Counted from the first letter of the stretch, positions 4,490 to 18,787 are shown. The stretch: DNA of 64,000 nt from Nitrosomonadales bacterium (GCA_016235045.1 JACRME010000010.1:1-64000), one strand, 5' to 3'. The notes: a model not told the origin generated them from the letters alone. A program made the numbers and translations.

Positions 4490-7303
4490 ATGGAGCACAG
4501 TTACATCCTGAGCATTTTGTACGAAATGGCGCTGGCCATCGGTGGCGAGGTCAGCGTCAAGCCGTTGCTCACCCGGATGCTGCAGCGCTTGCTGTATCAC
4601 ACTTCTTTTCCGGCCGGTTTTGTGTGTCTGCAACTCCCTGACGAAATCGATTCGGCGGGCATGATCGAGGTACGCATCGATGCCGCCGTGGGCGATTATG
4701 AGCTGACGGGTTTGGTCGGCCAGACGGTTCGCCTGCCGTCGCGTTTGCTGCACGGGGCGGCGGAGCGCGGGGAGGATGCCGCTTTGCTGGCGGCCCTGCC
4801 CGGCGAGAGCCATCATCAGGCGTACTTGCGTTTGCCGATCGACGGCCAGGGCGTGATCGTGCTGTTGGGGCAGCATTTGCCGGAAAGCGATTTGCCGCTG
4901 ACGCAGTTGTTTCAGCCGGTGATGGCCAATCTCGCCAAGGCGATTGTGCTGTGCCGGGCGCACGATGCCTACACGAGCGGGTTGATCGCCGCCCGCGATA
5001 CCAGCCAGATGGCGCTGGCGACCAGCGAGGAGAAGTTCCGCGCCATCAGCGCCGCGGTGCTGGACGCGCTGATCATGGTCGACGATAACAGCAAGCTGGT
5101 GTACTGGAACCCCGCCGCCGAGCGGATTCTGGGGTATCGCGCCGACGAGGCGCTGGGCAAGCCGCTGCACCAGTTGCTGACACCGCAGCGCTATCAAGGT
5201 GCCGCTTTCCGGGGCTTCGAGGCTTTTCGCAGCAGCGGAAGCGGGCCGGTGATCGGCAAGACCATCGAGATCGAGGCGCTGCACCGGGACGGCCGCGAGG
5301 TTCCGGTCGAGTTGTCGATTTCGGCGCTCAAGCTTGACGGCCACTGGCATGCGGTCGGCATCCTGCGCGACATTTCCGAGCGCAGGCGTGCCGAGCGCGA
5401 ATTGCGTTTGCTTGCGGCGATTGTCGAATCGACCGACGATGCGATACTGAGCGAGGCGCTGGATGGCACGATTCTGAGCTGGAATTCGGGTGCCGAACGC
5501 TTGTACGGCTACAGTGCCGCAGAAATCCGGGGCCAGCCGTTATCCAGGCTGGTGCCTGCCGACCGTCCCGATGAAGTTTCTGAACTGCTCGGACGCATCC
5601 GCGGCGGCGAGCAGATCAAGCACTATGAAACGGTGCGCATGCGCAAGGATGGCGTTTGTTTGCCCATTTCGCTGACCATTTCCCCGTTGTTCGACGCTTC
5701 TGGGCAGGTTGTCGGCTGTTCGGCGATCGGCCGCGACATCACCGAGCGCAAACGCGCCGAGGAGGAATTGCGCCACAGCGAGGCCGGTCTCAAGGAGGCG
5801 GAGCGCATCGCCCTGCTCGGCAGTTGGGAATTGGACCTGGTGACCAGCGTGTTGAGCTGGAGCGACGAGATTTACCGTATTTTCGAACTGGATCCGCAGC
5901 AATTCGGCGCATCCTATGAGGCCTTCCTGAATGCGATCCATCCCGACGACCGCGATCTGGTGAATCGGGCTTATACCGATTCGGTCAACAACCGCGTGCC
6001 CTACGACATCGTCCACCGTCTGCAGATGCAGGATGGGCGCATCAAGTATGTCAACGAGCGCTGCGAGACCTATTACGACGAGGCCGGAAAACCTGTGAAT
6101 TCCGTTGGCACGGTGCAGGACATCACCACGCGGCGCCTGGCCGAATTGGGCATGCAAAAGTCCAATCGCGCACTGCACGCGCTGAGTACCTGCAACGGCG
6201 TGCTGGTGCGCGCTTCCGACGAAGCGCAATTGCTCAATGAAATTTGCGGCGTGCTCGTGTCCATAGGCGGATACCAGCTTGCATGGGTGGGCTATGCCGA
6301 ATTCGACGAGAGCCGGAATGTGCGCGTGGTGGCACGCGCGGGCGCGCAGTCCGATTATCTGGATCAGATTCGCGTCTCCTGGGGCGACACTCCTCAGGGG
6401 CAGGGTCCCACCGGGACGGCAATCCGCACCGGCGAGTACCAGGTTGCGCAGGATATCCTGCACGACCCAAGGTTCCAGCCGTGGCGCGAACAGGCCATCG
6501 CGCGCGGCTACGCTTCGAGTATTTCCTTCCCGCTGTTCGACGACAACAACGACGCCTTCGGCGCCATGAACCTGTACGGCAAGGAGCCCCATGCTTTCGA
6601 TGCGGACGAGATCAAGTTATTGCTTGAGCTGGCCGGGGACCTTGCCTTCGGCATTCGCATGTTGCGGCTGCGCGTCGAGCGCGATCACCTGCACGAGCGC
6701 CAGCAGCACAGCGACGAAACCGTGAAGCAAGCGCTGGCCGGCACGATCCAGGCAATTGCGGTCACCGTCGAAAAGCGCGACCCCTACACCGCCGGCCATC
6801 AGCGTCGCGTCGCCAACCTGAGCGTTGCCATCGCCATGGAACTGGGTCTCTCCGAGGATCGCATCACCGGTTTGCGGCTGGGCGCCACCATCCACGACAT
6901 CGGCAAGATTTATGTCCCGGCCGAGATTCTCACGCGCCCGGGACAGCTTTCGCAAATTGAGTTCGATTTCATCAAGACGCATCCGCAAGTCGGCTACGAC
7001 ATCATGAAGGATGTGAAACTGCCCTGGCCGGTGGCAAAGATGATTTTGCAGCACCACGAACGGCTGGATGGCAGCGGTTATCCGCAGGGATTGAAAGGCG
7101 ATGCGATCCTGCTCGAAGCGCGCATTTTGACGGTGTCCGACGTGACCGAGGCGATGATGTCGCATCGCCCCTATCGTCCCGCGCTCGGACTTGAGGTGGC
7201 GCTTGCGGACATCGCCCAGTATCGCGGGATTTATTACGATGCGGAGGTGGTGGATGCCTGCCTGCGCCTGTTCCGCGAAAAGGGATTCAGCCTGAGCGGA
7301 TAA
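4490..7303 (+). CDS. PAS/GAF sensor with C-terminal HD-GYP c-di-GMP phosphodiesterase
   Basis: The 937-residue cytoplasmic protein has no clear membrane helix. Order: an N-terminal GAF-like region of uncertain type (1-170), three PAS domains (about 178-300, 304-427, 430-550; the first two end in DISER/DITER-type PAC motifs), a GAF domain (about 561-720) and an HD-GYP domain (about 744-937). The HD pair is in HDIGKIYVP (H802, D803), the GYP signature is GSGYPQGL, and DVTEAMMSHRPYRPA follows. HD-GYP enzymes degrade cyclic di-GMP. The metal-site residues I can see are conserved, so activity is likely. The multiple PAS/GAF modules suggest redox, gas or ligand sensing. An AGAGG site lies 6 bases before the ATG. 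It is monocistronic and converges on atpC. Confidence 0.93.
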   Translation: MEHSYILSILYEMALAIGGEVSVKPLLTRMLQRLLYHTSFPAGFVCLQLPDEIDSAGMIEVRIDAAVGDYELTGLVGQTVRLPSRLLHGAAERGEDAALLAALPGESHHQAYLRLPIDGQGVIVLLGQHLPESDLPLTQLFQPVMANLAKAIVLCRAHDAYTSGLIAARDTSQMALATSEEKFRAISAAVLDALIMVDDNSKLVYWNPAAERILGYRADEALGKPLHQLLTPQRYQGAAFRGFEAFRSSGSGPVIGKTIEIEALHRDGREVPVELSISALKLDGHWHAVGILRDISERRRAERELRLLAAIVESTDDAILSEALDGTILSWNSGAERLYGYSAAEIRGQPLSRLVPADRPDEVSELLGRIRGGEQIKHYETVRMRKDGVCLPISLTISPLFDASGQVVGCSAIGRDITERKRAEEELRHSEAGLKEAERIALLGSWELDLVTSVLSWSDEIYRIFELDPQQFGASYEAFLNAIHPDDRDLVNRAYTDSVNNRVPYDIVHRLQMQDGRIKYVNERCETYYDEAGKPVNSVGTVQDITTRRLAELGMQKSNRALHALSTCNGVLVRASDEAQLLNEICGVLVSIGGYQLAWVGYAEFDESRNVRVVARAGAQSDYLDQIRVSWGDTPQGQGPTGTAIRTGEYQVAQDILHDPRFQPWREQAIARGYASSISFPLFDDNNDAFGAMNLYGKEPHAFDADEIKLLLELAGDLAFGIRMLRLRVERDHLHERQQHSDETVKQALAGTIQAIAVTVEKRDPYTAGHQRRVANLSVAIAMELGLSEDRITGLRLGATIHDIGKIYVPAEILTRPGQLSQIEFDFIKTHPQVGYDIMKDVKLPWPVAKMILQHHERLDGSGYPQGLKGDAILLEARILTVSDVTEAMMSHRPYRPALGLEVALADIAQYRGIYYDAEVVDACLRLFREKGFSLSG

Positions 7304-7329
7304 GGTAGGGCGGCGTTGTTCCACACAAC

Positions 7330-7356
7330 AAAAAAGCAGCCGAGGCTGCTTTTTTG
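7330..7356. terminator. Bidirectional intrinsic terminator between the HD-GYP gene and atpC
   Basis: Stem GCAGCC/GGCTGC (7336-7341, 7344-7349) is flanked by an A-tract on the left and a T-tract on the right, so it can terminate both converging transcription units. Confidence 0.9.
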
Positions 7357-7378
7357 TTTATTGCCGGTGTGATGTGGC

Positions 7379-7804
7379 TTAGTGCGTGTGCTTGCGCAGT
7401 TGCTGAATCGCACGAAGTTGCGCGATGGCTTCCGCCAACTCGGCTTGCGCTTGCGCGTAGTCGATGTCGGAGACGCGGTTCTTCATCGCTTCTTCCGCGG
7501 ATTGCTTGGCTTCCAGCGCGCGTGCTTCGTCGAGGTCGCCGCCGCGGATCGCGGTGTCGGCCAGGATGGTGACGACATTGGGCTGCACTTCCAGCATGCC
7601 GCCGGAAACGTAGATCAACTCTTCATAGTCCTGATCTGGAACCTTGATGCGCACCGCACCGGGTTTGATGCGGGTCATCAGGGCGGTGTGGCGCGGGTAA
7701 ATACCCAGCTCGCCCATCTCGCCCGGTACCACGACGACTTCGGCGAGGCCGGAGAAAATCTGCTCCTCCGCGCTTACGACGTCCACATGTACGGTCATTG
7801 CCAT
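7379..7804 (-). CDS. atpC: F1F0 ATP synthase epsilon subunit
   Basis: The 141-residue epsilon subunit forms part of the F1 central stalk and regulates ATP hydrolysis. The N-terminal beta-barrel ([37 protein letters not shown]) and a C-terminal two-helix region are present at normal length. The ATG at 7804 has an AGGAG site six bases upstream; an internal ATG two codons later is the only close alternative. It is the last gene of the atp operon, followed by the terminator at 7330. Confidence 0.97.
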   Translation of the reverse strand: MAMTVHVDVVSAEEQIFSGLAEVVVVPGEMGELGIYPRHTALMTRIKPGAVRIKVPDQDYEELIYVSGGMLEVQPNVVTILADTAIRGGDLDEARALEAKQSAEEAMKNRVSDIDYAQAQAELAEAIAQLRAIQQLRKHTH

Positions 7805-7820
7805 TTTTGGCTCCTGATTG

Positions 7821-9257
<1,437 letters not shown>

Positions 9258-9264
9258 CTATATT

Positions 9265-9320
9265 AATTCTTTTTCCCTCTCCCCAACCCTCTCCCGCAAG
9301 CGGGCGAGGGGGACAAGGAA
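9265..9320. repeat. GC-rich intergenic hairpin repeat inside the atp operon
   Basis: The sequence CCCTCTCCCCAACCCTCTCCCGC, AAGC and GGGCGAGGGGGA forms a strong hairpin between atpG and atpD. It resembles the CCCTCTCCC...GGGAGAGGG element at 58145-58230 between cbbM and cbbQ, suggesting a dispersed repeat family. It could affect mRNA processing or subunit stoichiometry, but this is untested. Confidence 0.6.
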
Positions 9321-9340
9321 CTCGCTACGCGAGTATTGCG

Positions 9341-10204
9341 TTATACCGCTGCCGCGCCGCCAACGATCTCGGAAATTTCCTTGGTGATCGCTGCCTGACG
9401 CGCTTTGTTGTAAACCAGTTTGAGCTCGGCGATAACGTTCTTCGCATTGTCGGAAGCGGATTTCATCGCCACCATGCGTGAGCTTTGCTCCGATGCCATG
9501 TTCTCGACCACTGCCTGATACACGAGCGATTCCATGTAGCGCACCAGCAATTCGTCGATGACCTTCTTCGCATCCGGTTCGTAGATGTAGTCCCAGCTAC
9601 CCGATGCGGTGCCGATCTGTTCGCCGCTGAGCGGCAACAGTTGTTCGACGCGCGGCTCCTGCTTCATCGTGTTGATGAAGTGGTTGTAGCTCAGGTAGAT
9701 GGCGTCGATCTCGCCCGCAACATAGGCGTCCAGCATGGCTTTCACGGCGCCGATCAGTTTCTCGATGTGCGGCGTGTCGCCCAGGCCGGTCAGGTGCGAT
9801 TGGACCTTGGCGCCGATGCGGTTCATGAAGCCGAAGCCCTTGTTGCCGATCGGGCAAACCTGCAGGCCCTTGCCTTCGTCATCCCAGCTTTTCATGCGGG
9901 TTACCGCAAGACGCAGCAGGTTGGTATTCAGGCCGCCGCACAAACCCTTGTCGGATGTGACGACGATGAGGCCGACATTCTTGATGCTGTCGCGTTTGAC
10001 CAGGAACGGGTGTTTGTATTCCGGGTTGGCGCGCGACAAGTGCGCCGCGACATTGCGGATTTTTTCCGCATAGGGGCGGGCGGACCGCATGCGTTCCTGC
10101 GCTTTGCGCATTTTCGCCGCTGCTACCATTTCCATCGCGCGCGTGATCTTGCGCGTATTTTCTACGCTCTTGATCTTCGTGCGAATCTCTTTGCTGCCTG
10201 CCAT
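9341..10204 (-). CDS. atpG: F1F0 ATP synthase gamma subunit
   Basis: The 287-residue gamma subunit is the rotating central stalk. The N-terminal helix [36 protein letters not shown] and the C-terminal signature [36 protein letters not shown] are both intact. It lies 15 bases after atpA on the minus strand. Confidence 0.98.
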   Translation of the reverse strand: MAGSKEIRTKIKSVENTRKITRAMEMVAAAKMRKAQERMRSARPYAEKIRNVAAHLSRANPEYKHPFLVKRDSIKNVGLIVVTSDKGLCGGLNTNLLRLAVTRMKSWDDEGKGLQVCPIGNKGFGFMNRIGAKVQSHLTGLGDTPHIEKLIGAVKAMLDAYVAGEIDAIYLSYNHFINTMKQEPRVEQLLPLSGEQIGTASGSWDYIYEPDAKKVIDELLVRYMESLVYQAVVENMASEQSSRMVAMKSASDNAKNVIAELKLVYNKARQAAITKEISEIVGGAAAV

Positions 10205-10219
10205 GATTTAGCTCCCGCT

Positions 10220-11761
10220 TTAGTAGACTGCAGTTGCCTTGAATGCCTCAATGGCCGCAACCAACACCTTCTCGTTGTCGGCGGACAGATCCTTGGTGGA
10301 TTCGATTGCATCCATCAAAGCCTTGTTCTTTGAACCCAGGTGCGCGTGCAGACCGGCTTCAAATGCCAATACCTTGGGGATGGCCACGTCGTCGAAGTAA
10401 CCCTTGTTCACGGCGAAGAGCGTGGCGGCCATTTTGGAAATGGACAGCGGCGCATATTGCAATTGCTTCATCAGCTCGGTCACCAGGCGGCCGCGCTCCA
10501 GCTGTTTGCGGGTTGCTTCGTCCAGGTCGGAAGCGAACTGCGCGAACGCAGCCAGTTCACGATATTGCGCCAATGCCAGACGCACACCGCCACCCAGCTT
10601 CTTGATGACCTTGGTCTGCGCTGCACCACCCACGCGGGACACCGAGATACCGGCGTTGATAGCGGGACGGATACCGGCGTTGAACAAGTCGGATTCCAGG
10701 AAGATCTGGCCGTCGGTAATCGAGATCACGTTGGTCGGCACGAAGGCGGACACGTCGCCGGCTTGTGTTTCGATCACGGGCAACGCGGTCAGCGAACCGG
10801 TCTTGCCCTTGACGGCGCCGTTGGTGAATTTTTCCACGTACTCGGCGTTGACGCGCGCTGCGCGCTCCAGCAAACGGGAGTGCAAATAGAACACGTCGCC
10901 GGGGTAAGCTTCACGGCCGGGCGGACGGCGCAGCAACAGGGAAATCTGGCGATACGCCCAGGCTTGCTTGGTCAAGTCGTCGTAAACGATCAGCGCGTCT
11001 TCGCCGCGATCGCGGAAGTATTCGCCCATGGTGCAACCTGCGTACGGTGCCAGGAATTGCATCGCGGCGGAGTCGGAAGCGGTAGCGGCAACAACGATGG
11101 TGTAGCCCATCGCTCCGTGCTCTTCCAGTTTGCGTACTACGTTGGCAACGGTCGAAGCCTTTTGGCCGATCGCAACGTAGATACAGATCATGTTCTGACC
11201 TTTTTGGTTGATGATCGCGTCAACCGCAACGGCTGTCTTGCCGGTCTGGCGGTCGCCAATGATCAGTTCGCGCTGACCGCGGCCGATAGGCACCATGGAG
11301 TCGATGGACTTCAAACCGGTTTGCACGGGCTGGTCAACGGACTTACGTGCGATCACGCCCGGAGCAACCTTTTCGATCTTGTCGGTCATCTTGGCGTTGA
11401 CCGGACCCTTGCCGTCGATCGGCTGGCCCAGTGCGTTCACCACGCGGCCGCACAGTTCGGGACCGACGGGCACTTCCAGAATGCGGCCGGTACACTTGAC
11501 CGTGTCGCCTTCGGTGATGTGTTCGTATTCACCCAGAATAACGGCGCCGACGGAGTCGCGCTCGAGGTTCAGCGCCAGACCGAATGTGTTGCCGGGGAAT
11601 TCCAGCATTTCGCCCTGCATCACATCGGACAAGCCGTGCACGCGAACGATACCGTCGGTTACGCTGACCACCGTTCCTTCGGTGCGCGCCTGGGTCAGTG
11701 CTTCGAAGTTATCGATGCGACTGCGGATCAAATTGCTAATTTCGGAAGGGTTGAGCTTCAT
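10220..11761 (-). CDS. atpA: F1F0 ATP synthase alpha subunit
   Basis: The 513-residue non-catalytic nucleotide-binding subunit has P-loop [13 protein letters not shown], the [17 protein letters not shown] signature and the conserved N-terminal [16 protein letters not shown]. It is full length and sits between atpH and atpG in the usual order. Confidence 0.98.
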   Translation of the reverse strand: MKLNPSEISNLIRSRIDNFEALTQARTEGTVVSVTDGIVRVHGLSDVMQGEMLEFPGNTFGLALNLERDSVGAVILGEYEHITEGDTVKCTGRILEVPVGPELCGRVVNALGQPIDGKGPVNAKMTDKIEKVAPGVIARKSVDQPVQTGLKSIDSMVPIGRGQRELIIGDRQTGKTAVAVDAIINQKGQNMICIYVAIGQKASTVANVVRKLEEHGAMGYTIVVAATASDSAAMQFLAPYAGCTMGEYFRDRGEDALIVYDDLTKQAWAYRQISLLLRRPPGREAYPGDVFYLHSRLLERAARVNAEYVEKFTNGAVKGKTGSLTALPVIETQAGDVSAFVPTNVISITDGQIFLESDLFNAGIRPAINAGISVSRVGGAAQTKVIKKLGGGVRLALAQYRELAAFAQFASDLDEATRKQLERGRLVTELMKQLQYAPLSISKMAATLFAVNKGYFDDVAIPKVLAFEAGLHAHLGSKNKALMDAIESTKDLSADNEKVLVAAIEAFKATAVY

Positions 11762-11791
11762 CTGGATTTCCTCATTCTTGAAAATTCTTTA

Positions 11792-12325
11792 TCAGGCTAG
11801 CGCGTTCGCCATTTCACCGAGTCGGGTGCGTGCAGAACCGTCGATCACTTTGTCTCCGGCACGAATCACAACGCCACCCAGCAATTCTTTATTGACCTGG
11901 CAGCTCAGTTTGATCTCGCGGCCCAGGCTCTTCTTGAGCGAACTGACGATCTTGTCTTTTTGTGCAGCGGACAGCTCGAATGCCGAATCCACCACCACAT
12001 TGACGGTTTTTTCCGCTTCCGCCTTCAGGGCCTCGAACAACGCGGCGATCTCGGGCAACAGCAGCACGCGCTGATTGTCGGCCAGGATGCGCACGAAGTT
12101 TTTTTGCTGTTTGCTGGCGCCTTTGTCCAGCAGCGCCTCCATCAGGCCTTCGACCTGCTTTTTGGAAACGCGCGGATTGGTAACGACGGCAACAATATCC
12201 GGATGGTTGGCCGCTTCGGCCAGGGACAGCAGCATCTCCGACCAAGCCTTCAGTGCGTTCAGTTGTTGCGCTTCGTCAAATGCCGCCTGGGCGTATGGAC
12301 GTGCAGTGGTTATGGCTTCGGACAT
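11792..12325 (-). CDS. atpH: F1F0 ATP synthase delta subunit
   Basis: The 177-residue delta subunit links F1 to the peripheral stalk. It opens with TTARPYAQAAFDEAQ and ends with the family signature (LGGVVIRAGDKVIDGSARTRLGEM). The spacing to atpF is five bases, so the two are probably translationally coupled. Confidence 0.97.
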   Translation of the reverse strand: MSEAITTARPYAQAAFDEAQQLNALKAWSEMLLSLAEAANHPDIVAVVTNPRVSKKQVEGLMEALLDKGASKQQKNFVRILADNQRVLLLPEIAALFEALKAEAEKTVNVVVDSAFELSAAQKDKIVSSLKKSLGREIKLSCQVNKELLGGVVIRAGDKVIDGSARTRLGEMANALA

Positions 12326-12330
12326 GGCGT

Positions 12331-12801
12331 TCAGATTTCCGCGACGAGTTTGTCGAGCAGATCGTTATGTGCCTTGGCATCGATTTCGCGACCGAGGATC
12401 TTGCCGGCACCGGCCAGAGCGATTGCAGAAACCTGCGTGCGCAATTGCTCTTTGGCGCGGAACACTTCCTGGTCGATTTCTGCCTTGGCACCCGTAATGA
12501 TGCGTTCGCCTTCCACTTTGGCCTGAGTCTTGGCTTCTTCGACGATCTCGCTGGCGCGCTTTTCACCGCTTGCCACGATCTCGCCGGCCTTTTCCTTGGC
12601 TTCGCGCAGGATTTCTGCGGAGCGCTTGGCGGCCAGTTCCAAATCCTGCTTGGCGCGCTCGGCGTCAGCCAGTCCGTCGGCGATCTGCTTCTTGCGCGCG
12701 TCCAGAGCGCCGATGATCGGTGTCCAGACAAACTTCATGCAGAACCATACGAACAGCGCGAACATGATTAGCTGGGCGAGAAGAGTTGCATTGATATTCA
12801 T
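12331..12801 (-). CDS. atpF: F1F0 ATP synthase b subunit
   Basis: The 156-residue peripheral-stalk subunit has a single N-terminal membrane helix ([20 protein letters not shown]) and a long charged coiled coil rich in Ala, Glu and Lys. The conserved FVWTPI turn follows the helix. Confidence 0.97.
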   Translation of the reverse strand: MNINATLLAQLIMFALFVWFCMKFVWTPIIGALDARKKQIADGLADAERAKQDLELAAKRSAEILREAKEKAGEIVASGEKRASEIVEEAKTQAKVEGERIITGAKAEIDQEVFRAKEQLRTQVSAIALAGAGKILGREIDAKAHNDLLDKLVAEI

Positions 12802-12842
12802 GCAAGCTACCTTTCTTTGTTATGCGTTTCGTGTTGCGAGAA

Positions 12843-13094
<252 letters not shown>

Positions 13095-13135
13095 CTATTT
13101 GATAAAAGTAATGTTAATAAACCGAAACCAATAAA

Positions 13136-14514
<1,379 letters not shown>

Positions 14515-14537
<23 letters not shown>

Positions 14538-15384
14538 CGAGCAGTTCCTCCAAATGGTCATTATTGGAAAATTCAATGACCAGCTTGCCGCCACCCTTGT
14601 TATTGGATTTGATTTCCACGCGTACGCCCAGTTGCGCGCTCAGTTCTTCCTGTAGTTGTTGGGTATCGCGATTTTCTTTTTTGGGCGTTTTCTGGCCTGC
14701 GGCTTTGGCGGGCGACTGCTCGCCCTGTTGCTGCACCAGCTTCTCGGCCTCGCGCACCGACAGGCCTTCCAGCACGATCTTGTTCGCCAGCAGAACTTGA
14801 TGCGCGCCTTCGAGCGACAGCAGCGCGCGCGCGTGGCCCATGTCCAAAGACCCTTCCATCAGCATGTCCTGCACGGCTTGCGGCAGTTTGAGCAGGCGCA
14901 GCAAATTGCTGGCCGCGCTGCGCGAACGGCCGACCGCGTCGGCGGCTGCCTGGTGCGTCATCTGAAATTCGTCGATCAGGCGCTGGATGCCGATGGCTTC
15001 TTCCAGCGGGTTCAGGTCTTCGCGCTGGATGTTTTCGATCAGCGCCATCGCCAGTGCCGCGTTGTCCGGCACCTTGCGCACGATGACCGGCACGATCTTC
15101 AGTTCGGCCAGTTGCGCCGCGCGCCAGCGCCGTTCGCCCGCGATGATTTCGTAACCGCCCTCCAGCAGTTCGCGCGCCAATATCGGCTGCATCACGCCCT
15201 GCACCCGGATCGAGGCCGCGAGTTCGTTCAGCGATGCTTCGTCCATGCGGCTGCGCGGCTGGTATTTGCCGGGCCTGAGTTGTTCGACTTTCAGGTCGCG
15301 CAACACGTCGTTCTGCTTCGATGTGCTGCTACCGGAGAGCAGCGCGTCCAGGCCGCGCCCCAATCCCTTGATCGGTTTTGCCAT
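14515..15384 (-). CDS. parB: Chromosome partitioning protein ParB (Spo0J)
   Basis: The 289-residue ParB has the basic N-terminus KGLGRGLDALL that engages ParA, the CTPase/ParB fold (GERRWRA at 83-89 and ENIQREDLNPLEEA), and the helix-turn-helix (MTHQAAADAVGRSRSAASNLLRL) that reads parS. A C-terminal dimerisation domain is present. It would nucleate on the parS sites at 18763 and 25274 and, with ParA, segregate the origin. Confidence 0.97.
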
Positions 15385-15407
15385 GATTTTCCCTTTGTTT
15401 GAACTTG

Positions 15408-16187
15408 TTATGCGGCGACTTGCACTGTCGCGTTGTTAAGCATTTCGCCTGCCAGCGCCAGATAAGCCAGCGTTCCCTTGGATTGGCTGTCGTGATACAG
15501 CGCCGGGATGCCGAAGCTGGGCGCTTCCGCCAGACGCACGTTGCGCGGGATGACGGTGCGGTAGACCTTGTTGCCGAAGTGTTGCTGCAATTGGTCCGAG
15601 ACTTGTTGCGCCAGCGCGTTGCGCGGGTCGAACATGGTGCGCAACAAACCTTCGATTTCCAGATCCGGATTGAGGTTTTCGCGCACTTTGCGGATGGTGT
15701 TGACCAGGTCGCTCAAACCTTCGAGCGCGTAGTATTCGCACTGCATGGGAATCATCACCGACTTGGCGGCGCACAGTCCGTTCAGCGTGAGCAGATTCAG
15801 CGCGGGCGGGCAATCGATCAGGATGTAGTCGTATTCGTGCAGGACAGGTTCTATCTCTTCCTTCAGGCGCATCTCGCGCCCCTCCACTTCCACCAGTTCG
15901 ATTTCGGCGCCGGCCAGTTCGCGGTTGGCGGGCAAAATGTCGTACTTGCACGATTCCGATTTGATGCGCGCTTCGGCAATGGTCTTCTCGCCCAGCAATA
16001 CGTCATAGACGGTCGCTTCCAGATCGGCCTTGTTGATGCCGCTGCCCATGGTGGCGTTGCCCTGCGGATCGAGGTCGATCAGCAGCACGCGCTGTTTCGC
16101 CGCACCCAGGCTGGCTGCCAGGTTGACGGTGGTCGTGGTTTTGCCCACGCCGCCTTTTTGATTGGTGATCGCCAAAATCTTGCTCAT
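15408..16187 (-). CDS. parA: Chromosome partitioning ATPase ParA (Soj)
   Basis: The 259-residue deviant Walker ATPase has KGGVGKTT at residues 11-18 with the signature lysine, and DLDPQGNATMGSG for the second nucleotide motif. It lacks an N-terminal DNA-binding extension, so it is the chromosomal (type Ia-short) form. The start overlaps the rsmG stop by four bases (ATGA). Confidence 0.97.
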   Translation of the reverse strand: MSKILAITNQKGGVGKTTTTVNLAASLGAAKQRVLLIDLDPQGNATMGSGINKADLEATVYDVLLGEKTIAEARIKSESCKYDILPANRELAGAEIELVEVEGREMRLKEEIEPVLHEYDYILIDCPPALNLLTLNGLCAAKSVMIPMQCEYYALEGLSDLVNTIRKVRENLNPDLEIEGLLRTMFDPRNALAQQVSDQLQQHFGNKVYRTVIPRNVRLAEAPSFGIPALYHDSQSKGTLAYLALAGEMLNNATVQVAA

Positions 16188-16807
16188 TTTATTTCCCCCA
16201 ACACGACCAGACTGCGGGCCGCTTCTAGTTTAGGAACATGCAACGTAATTACCTTTTCAACTTCTATTCCCGCGGGCAGCCTGGCCAGTTCCTGCTCCGG
16301 CATTCCCTTCATGGCCGCCCAACGGCCTCCGTCTGCCAACAAGTGCCGCGTCAACGAGACGAACTCCGCTACTTCTGCAAACGCGCGGGAGATGATCCCG
16401 TCGAACTTCTGTTCCGCCTGCCACTGCTCTACCCGTTCGCAGCGGACTTGCACATTGCGCAAGCCCAGCTCGATGACGGCCTGCTGCACAAAACCGGTTT
16501 TTTTGCTGTTGCTGTCCAGCAATGTGAACGACCACTCCGGCCGCATCACCGACAGCACCAGCCCCGGCACCCCGCCGCCGCATCCCACATCCAGCCAGCG
16601 CTGCGGCCACAAGTACGGCAGCACGGCGAGGCTATCGAGCAAGTGGTTACTCACCATCTGCTCCGGCTGGCGGATCGCCGTGAGGTTGTACACCGCATTC
16701 CACTTGTGCAGCAGCGCCAGATAATCCAGCAGCTTCGCCTGCTGTTCCGGGGCGACATCCAGCCCCATCTCAGCGATGCCCGCCGCCAATTCTTTCTCCA
16801 GGCTCAT
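16184..16807 (-). CDS. rsmG: 16S rRNA m7G527 methyltransferase RsmG
   Basis: The 207-residue SAM-dependent enzyme (formerly GidB) methylates G527 of 16S rRNA. SAM motif [19 protein letters not shown] and the following [17 protein letters not shown] are visible. It overlaps mnmG by four bases and parA by four bases, so the three genes are tightly coupled. Confidence 0.96.
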   Translation of the reverse strand: MSLEKELAAGIAEMGLDVAPEQQAKLLDYLALLHKWNAVYNLTAIRQPEQMVSNHLLDSLAVLPYLWPQRWLDVGCGGGVPGLVLSVMRPEWSFTLLDSNSKKTGFVQQAVIELGLRNVQVRCERVEQWQAEQKFDGIISRAFAEVAEFVSLTRHLLADGGRWAAMKGMPEQELARLPAGIEVEKVITLHVPKLEAARSLVVLGEIK

Positions 16808-18690
16808 GCCGCTTTTTCTTGTTTGAAGCCCCGCTTCAGATGCACCAGCAACAGGGAAATCGCCGCGGGAGTCACGCCGGAAATGCGCGCGGCCTGGCCC
16901 AGTGTCTGCGGTTTGTGCTGGTTCAGTTTCTGGCGCACTTCGATCGACAGGCCACGCACTGCGGCGTAATCCATGTCGAGCGGCAGTTGCGTGGTCTCGT
17001 AACCTTCCTGGCGCGCGATCTCATCCCGCTGGCGTTCGATGTAGCCGTGATACTTGGCGTGTATTTCAACCTGCTCGGCGACTTCGGCCGCCTCGACACA
17101 ATGCGCGCCCGGCAGGGTCATCAATTCCGCATAATTCACTTCGGGGCGGCGCAACAAGTCGTACAGGGAATACTCGCGCTCGATCTCCTTGCCCAGCACG
17201 CGCTCGGCGTCGGCCTTGTCCAACATGCGCGGATTCACCCAGGTCGATTTCAGCCGCTCCAGTTCGCGCGCGATTTTTTCGCGCTTCTCTTCAAAGGCCT
17301 GCCAGCGCACATCATCCACCAGGCCCAGCTTGCGGCCGGTCTCGGTCAGGCGCATGTCGGCATTGTCTTCGCGCAATTGCAAACGGTATTCCGCGCGGCT
17401 GGTGAACATGCGGTACGGCTCGGACACCCCGCGCGTGATCAGGTCGTCGACCAGTACGCCGAGATAAGCTTCGTCGCGGCGCGGACACCAGGTTTCTTTT
17501 TCCTGCGCTTGCAGCGCGGCGTTCGTTCCGGCCAGCAAGCCTTGCGCGGCTGCTTCTTCATAGCCGGTGGTGCCGTTGATCTGCCCGGCAAGGAACAAAC
17601 CCGAGATTGTTTTGCTCTCCAGCGACATCTTCAGGTTGCGCGGATCGAAGTAATCGTATTCGATGGCATAACCGGGTCGCGTGAGATGCGCGTTCTCCAG
17701 TCCCTTGATCGAGCGCACCAGCGCCAGTTGCGTATCGTAGGCAAGGCTGGTCGAAATGCCGTTCGGATAGATCTCGTGCGTGCTCAGCCCTTCCGGCTCG
17801 AGGAATATCTGGTGCGAATCCTTGCCGGCAAAACGCGTGATCTTATCCTCGATGGAAGGGCAATAGCGAGGGCCTACTCCCTCGATGACGCCTGTAAACA
17901 AAGGCGACTCGCCCAAACCGCTGCGAATGATCTCGTGCGTGCGCGCATTGGTCTGGGTCACCCAGCATGGCATTTGGCGCGGATGCTGTTCCGCGCGGCC
18001 CATGAAGGAAAACACCGGAACCGGCGTATCGCCGTGCTGTTCCTGCATCACGGAATAATCGATGCTGCGCCCGTCGATGCGCGGCGGGGTTCCAGTCTTC
18101 AGGCGTCCGGTCGGCATGCCCAGTTCGCGCAGGTTATGCGCCAGACCGATGGAAGGCGGATCGCCCGCGCGCCCGCCGGGATAATTGGTCAGGCCGACGT
18201 GCACCAGTCCGGCAAGGAACGTCCCCGTCGTCAGCACTACGGTCTTGGCGCGGTATTTCAGACCAAGCTGGGTCTGCACACCGGAAACATGTCCTTGTTC
18301 TAAAATAAGTTTTTCTACTGGCTGCTGAAACAGCCAGAGGTTGGGCTGGTTCTCCAGACGCTTGCGAATCGCCTGCTTGTAGAGCGCACGGTCGGCCTGG
18401 GCGCGCGTCGCGCGTACCGCTGGGCCTTTGGACGCGTTCAGGATGCGAAACTGGATGCCACCCTCGTCCGTCGCGGCTGCCATGGCACCGCCAAGCGCGT
18501 CTAATTCCTTGACTAAATGGCCTTTTCCGATTCCGCCGATGGAGGGATTGCAGGACATCACGCCCAGCGTTTCGATGTTGTGAGTGAGCAGCAAGGTCGC
18601 ACAACCCGCACGCGCGCTGGCCAGCGCGGCTTCCGTTCCCGCATGGCCGCCACCGATCACGATGACATCGAATTGTTTCGGGTCGCGCAT
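16804..18690 (-). CDS. mnmG: tRNA uridine 5-carboxymethylaminomethyl modification enzyme MnmG
   Basis: The 628-residue FAD protein has the dinucleotide motif [11 protein letters not shown] (residues 11-21), the [18 protein letters not shown] signature and the C-terminal helical MnmE-binding domain ([16 protein letters not shown]). With MnmE it modifies the tRNA wobble uridine. It is the first gene of the long minus-strand unit. Its ribosome-binding site is weak. A parS site lies about 75 bases upstream. Confidence 0.97.
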   Translation of the reverse strand: MRDPKQFDVIVIGGGHAGTEAALASARAGCATLLLTHNIETLGVMSCNPSIGGIGKGHLVKELDALGGAMAAATDEGGIQFRILNASKGPAVRATRAQADRALYKQAIRKRLENQPNLWLFQQPVEKLILEQGHVSGVQTQLGLKYRAKTVVLTTGTFLAGLVHVGLTNYPGGRAGDPPSIGLAHNLRELGMPTGRLKTGTPPRIDGRSIDYSVMQEQHGDTPVPVFSFMGRAEQHPRQMPCWVTQTNARTHEIIRSGLGESPLFTGVIEGVGPRYCPSIEDKITRFAGKDSHQIFLEPEGLSTHEIYPNGISTSLAYDTQLALVRSIKGLENAHLTRPGYAIEYDYFDPRNLKMSLESKTISGLFLAGQINGTTGYEEAAAQGLLAGTNAALQAQEKETWCPRRDEAYLGVLVDDLITRGVSEPYRMFTSRAEYRLQLREDNADMRLTETGRKLGLVDDVRWQAFEEKREKIARELERLKSTWVNPRMLDKADAERVLGKEIEREYSLYDLLRRPEVNYAELMTLPGAHCVEAAEVAEQVEIHAKYHGYIERQRDEIARQEGYETTQLPLDMDYAAVRGLSIEVRQKLNQHKPQTLGQAARISGVTPAAISLLLVHLKRGFKQEKAA

Positions 18691-18762
18691 TCGTCACTAC
18701 CAAAATGAGGACGCGCATCATAACTCAAAAGACAAATCCGACGAAAACTAAAGCACACCAAT

Positions 18763-18780
18763 ATGTTTCACGTGAAACAT
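18763..18780. promoter_or_regulatory. parS centromere site 1
   Basis: The perfect 18-bp palindrome ATGTTTCACGTGAAACAT contains the canonical 16-bp parS TGTTTCACGTGAAACA (18764-18779). It lies between the mnmG start and the mnmE stop, about 4 kb from dnaA, the expected place for ParB loading. Confidence 0.97.
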
Positions 18781-18787
18781 ATTTTGG

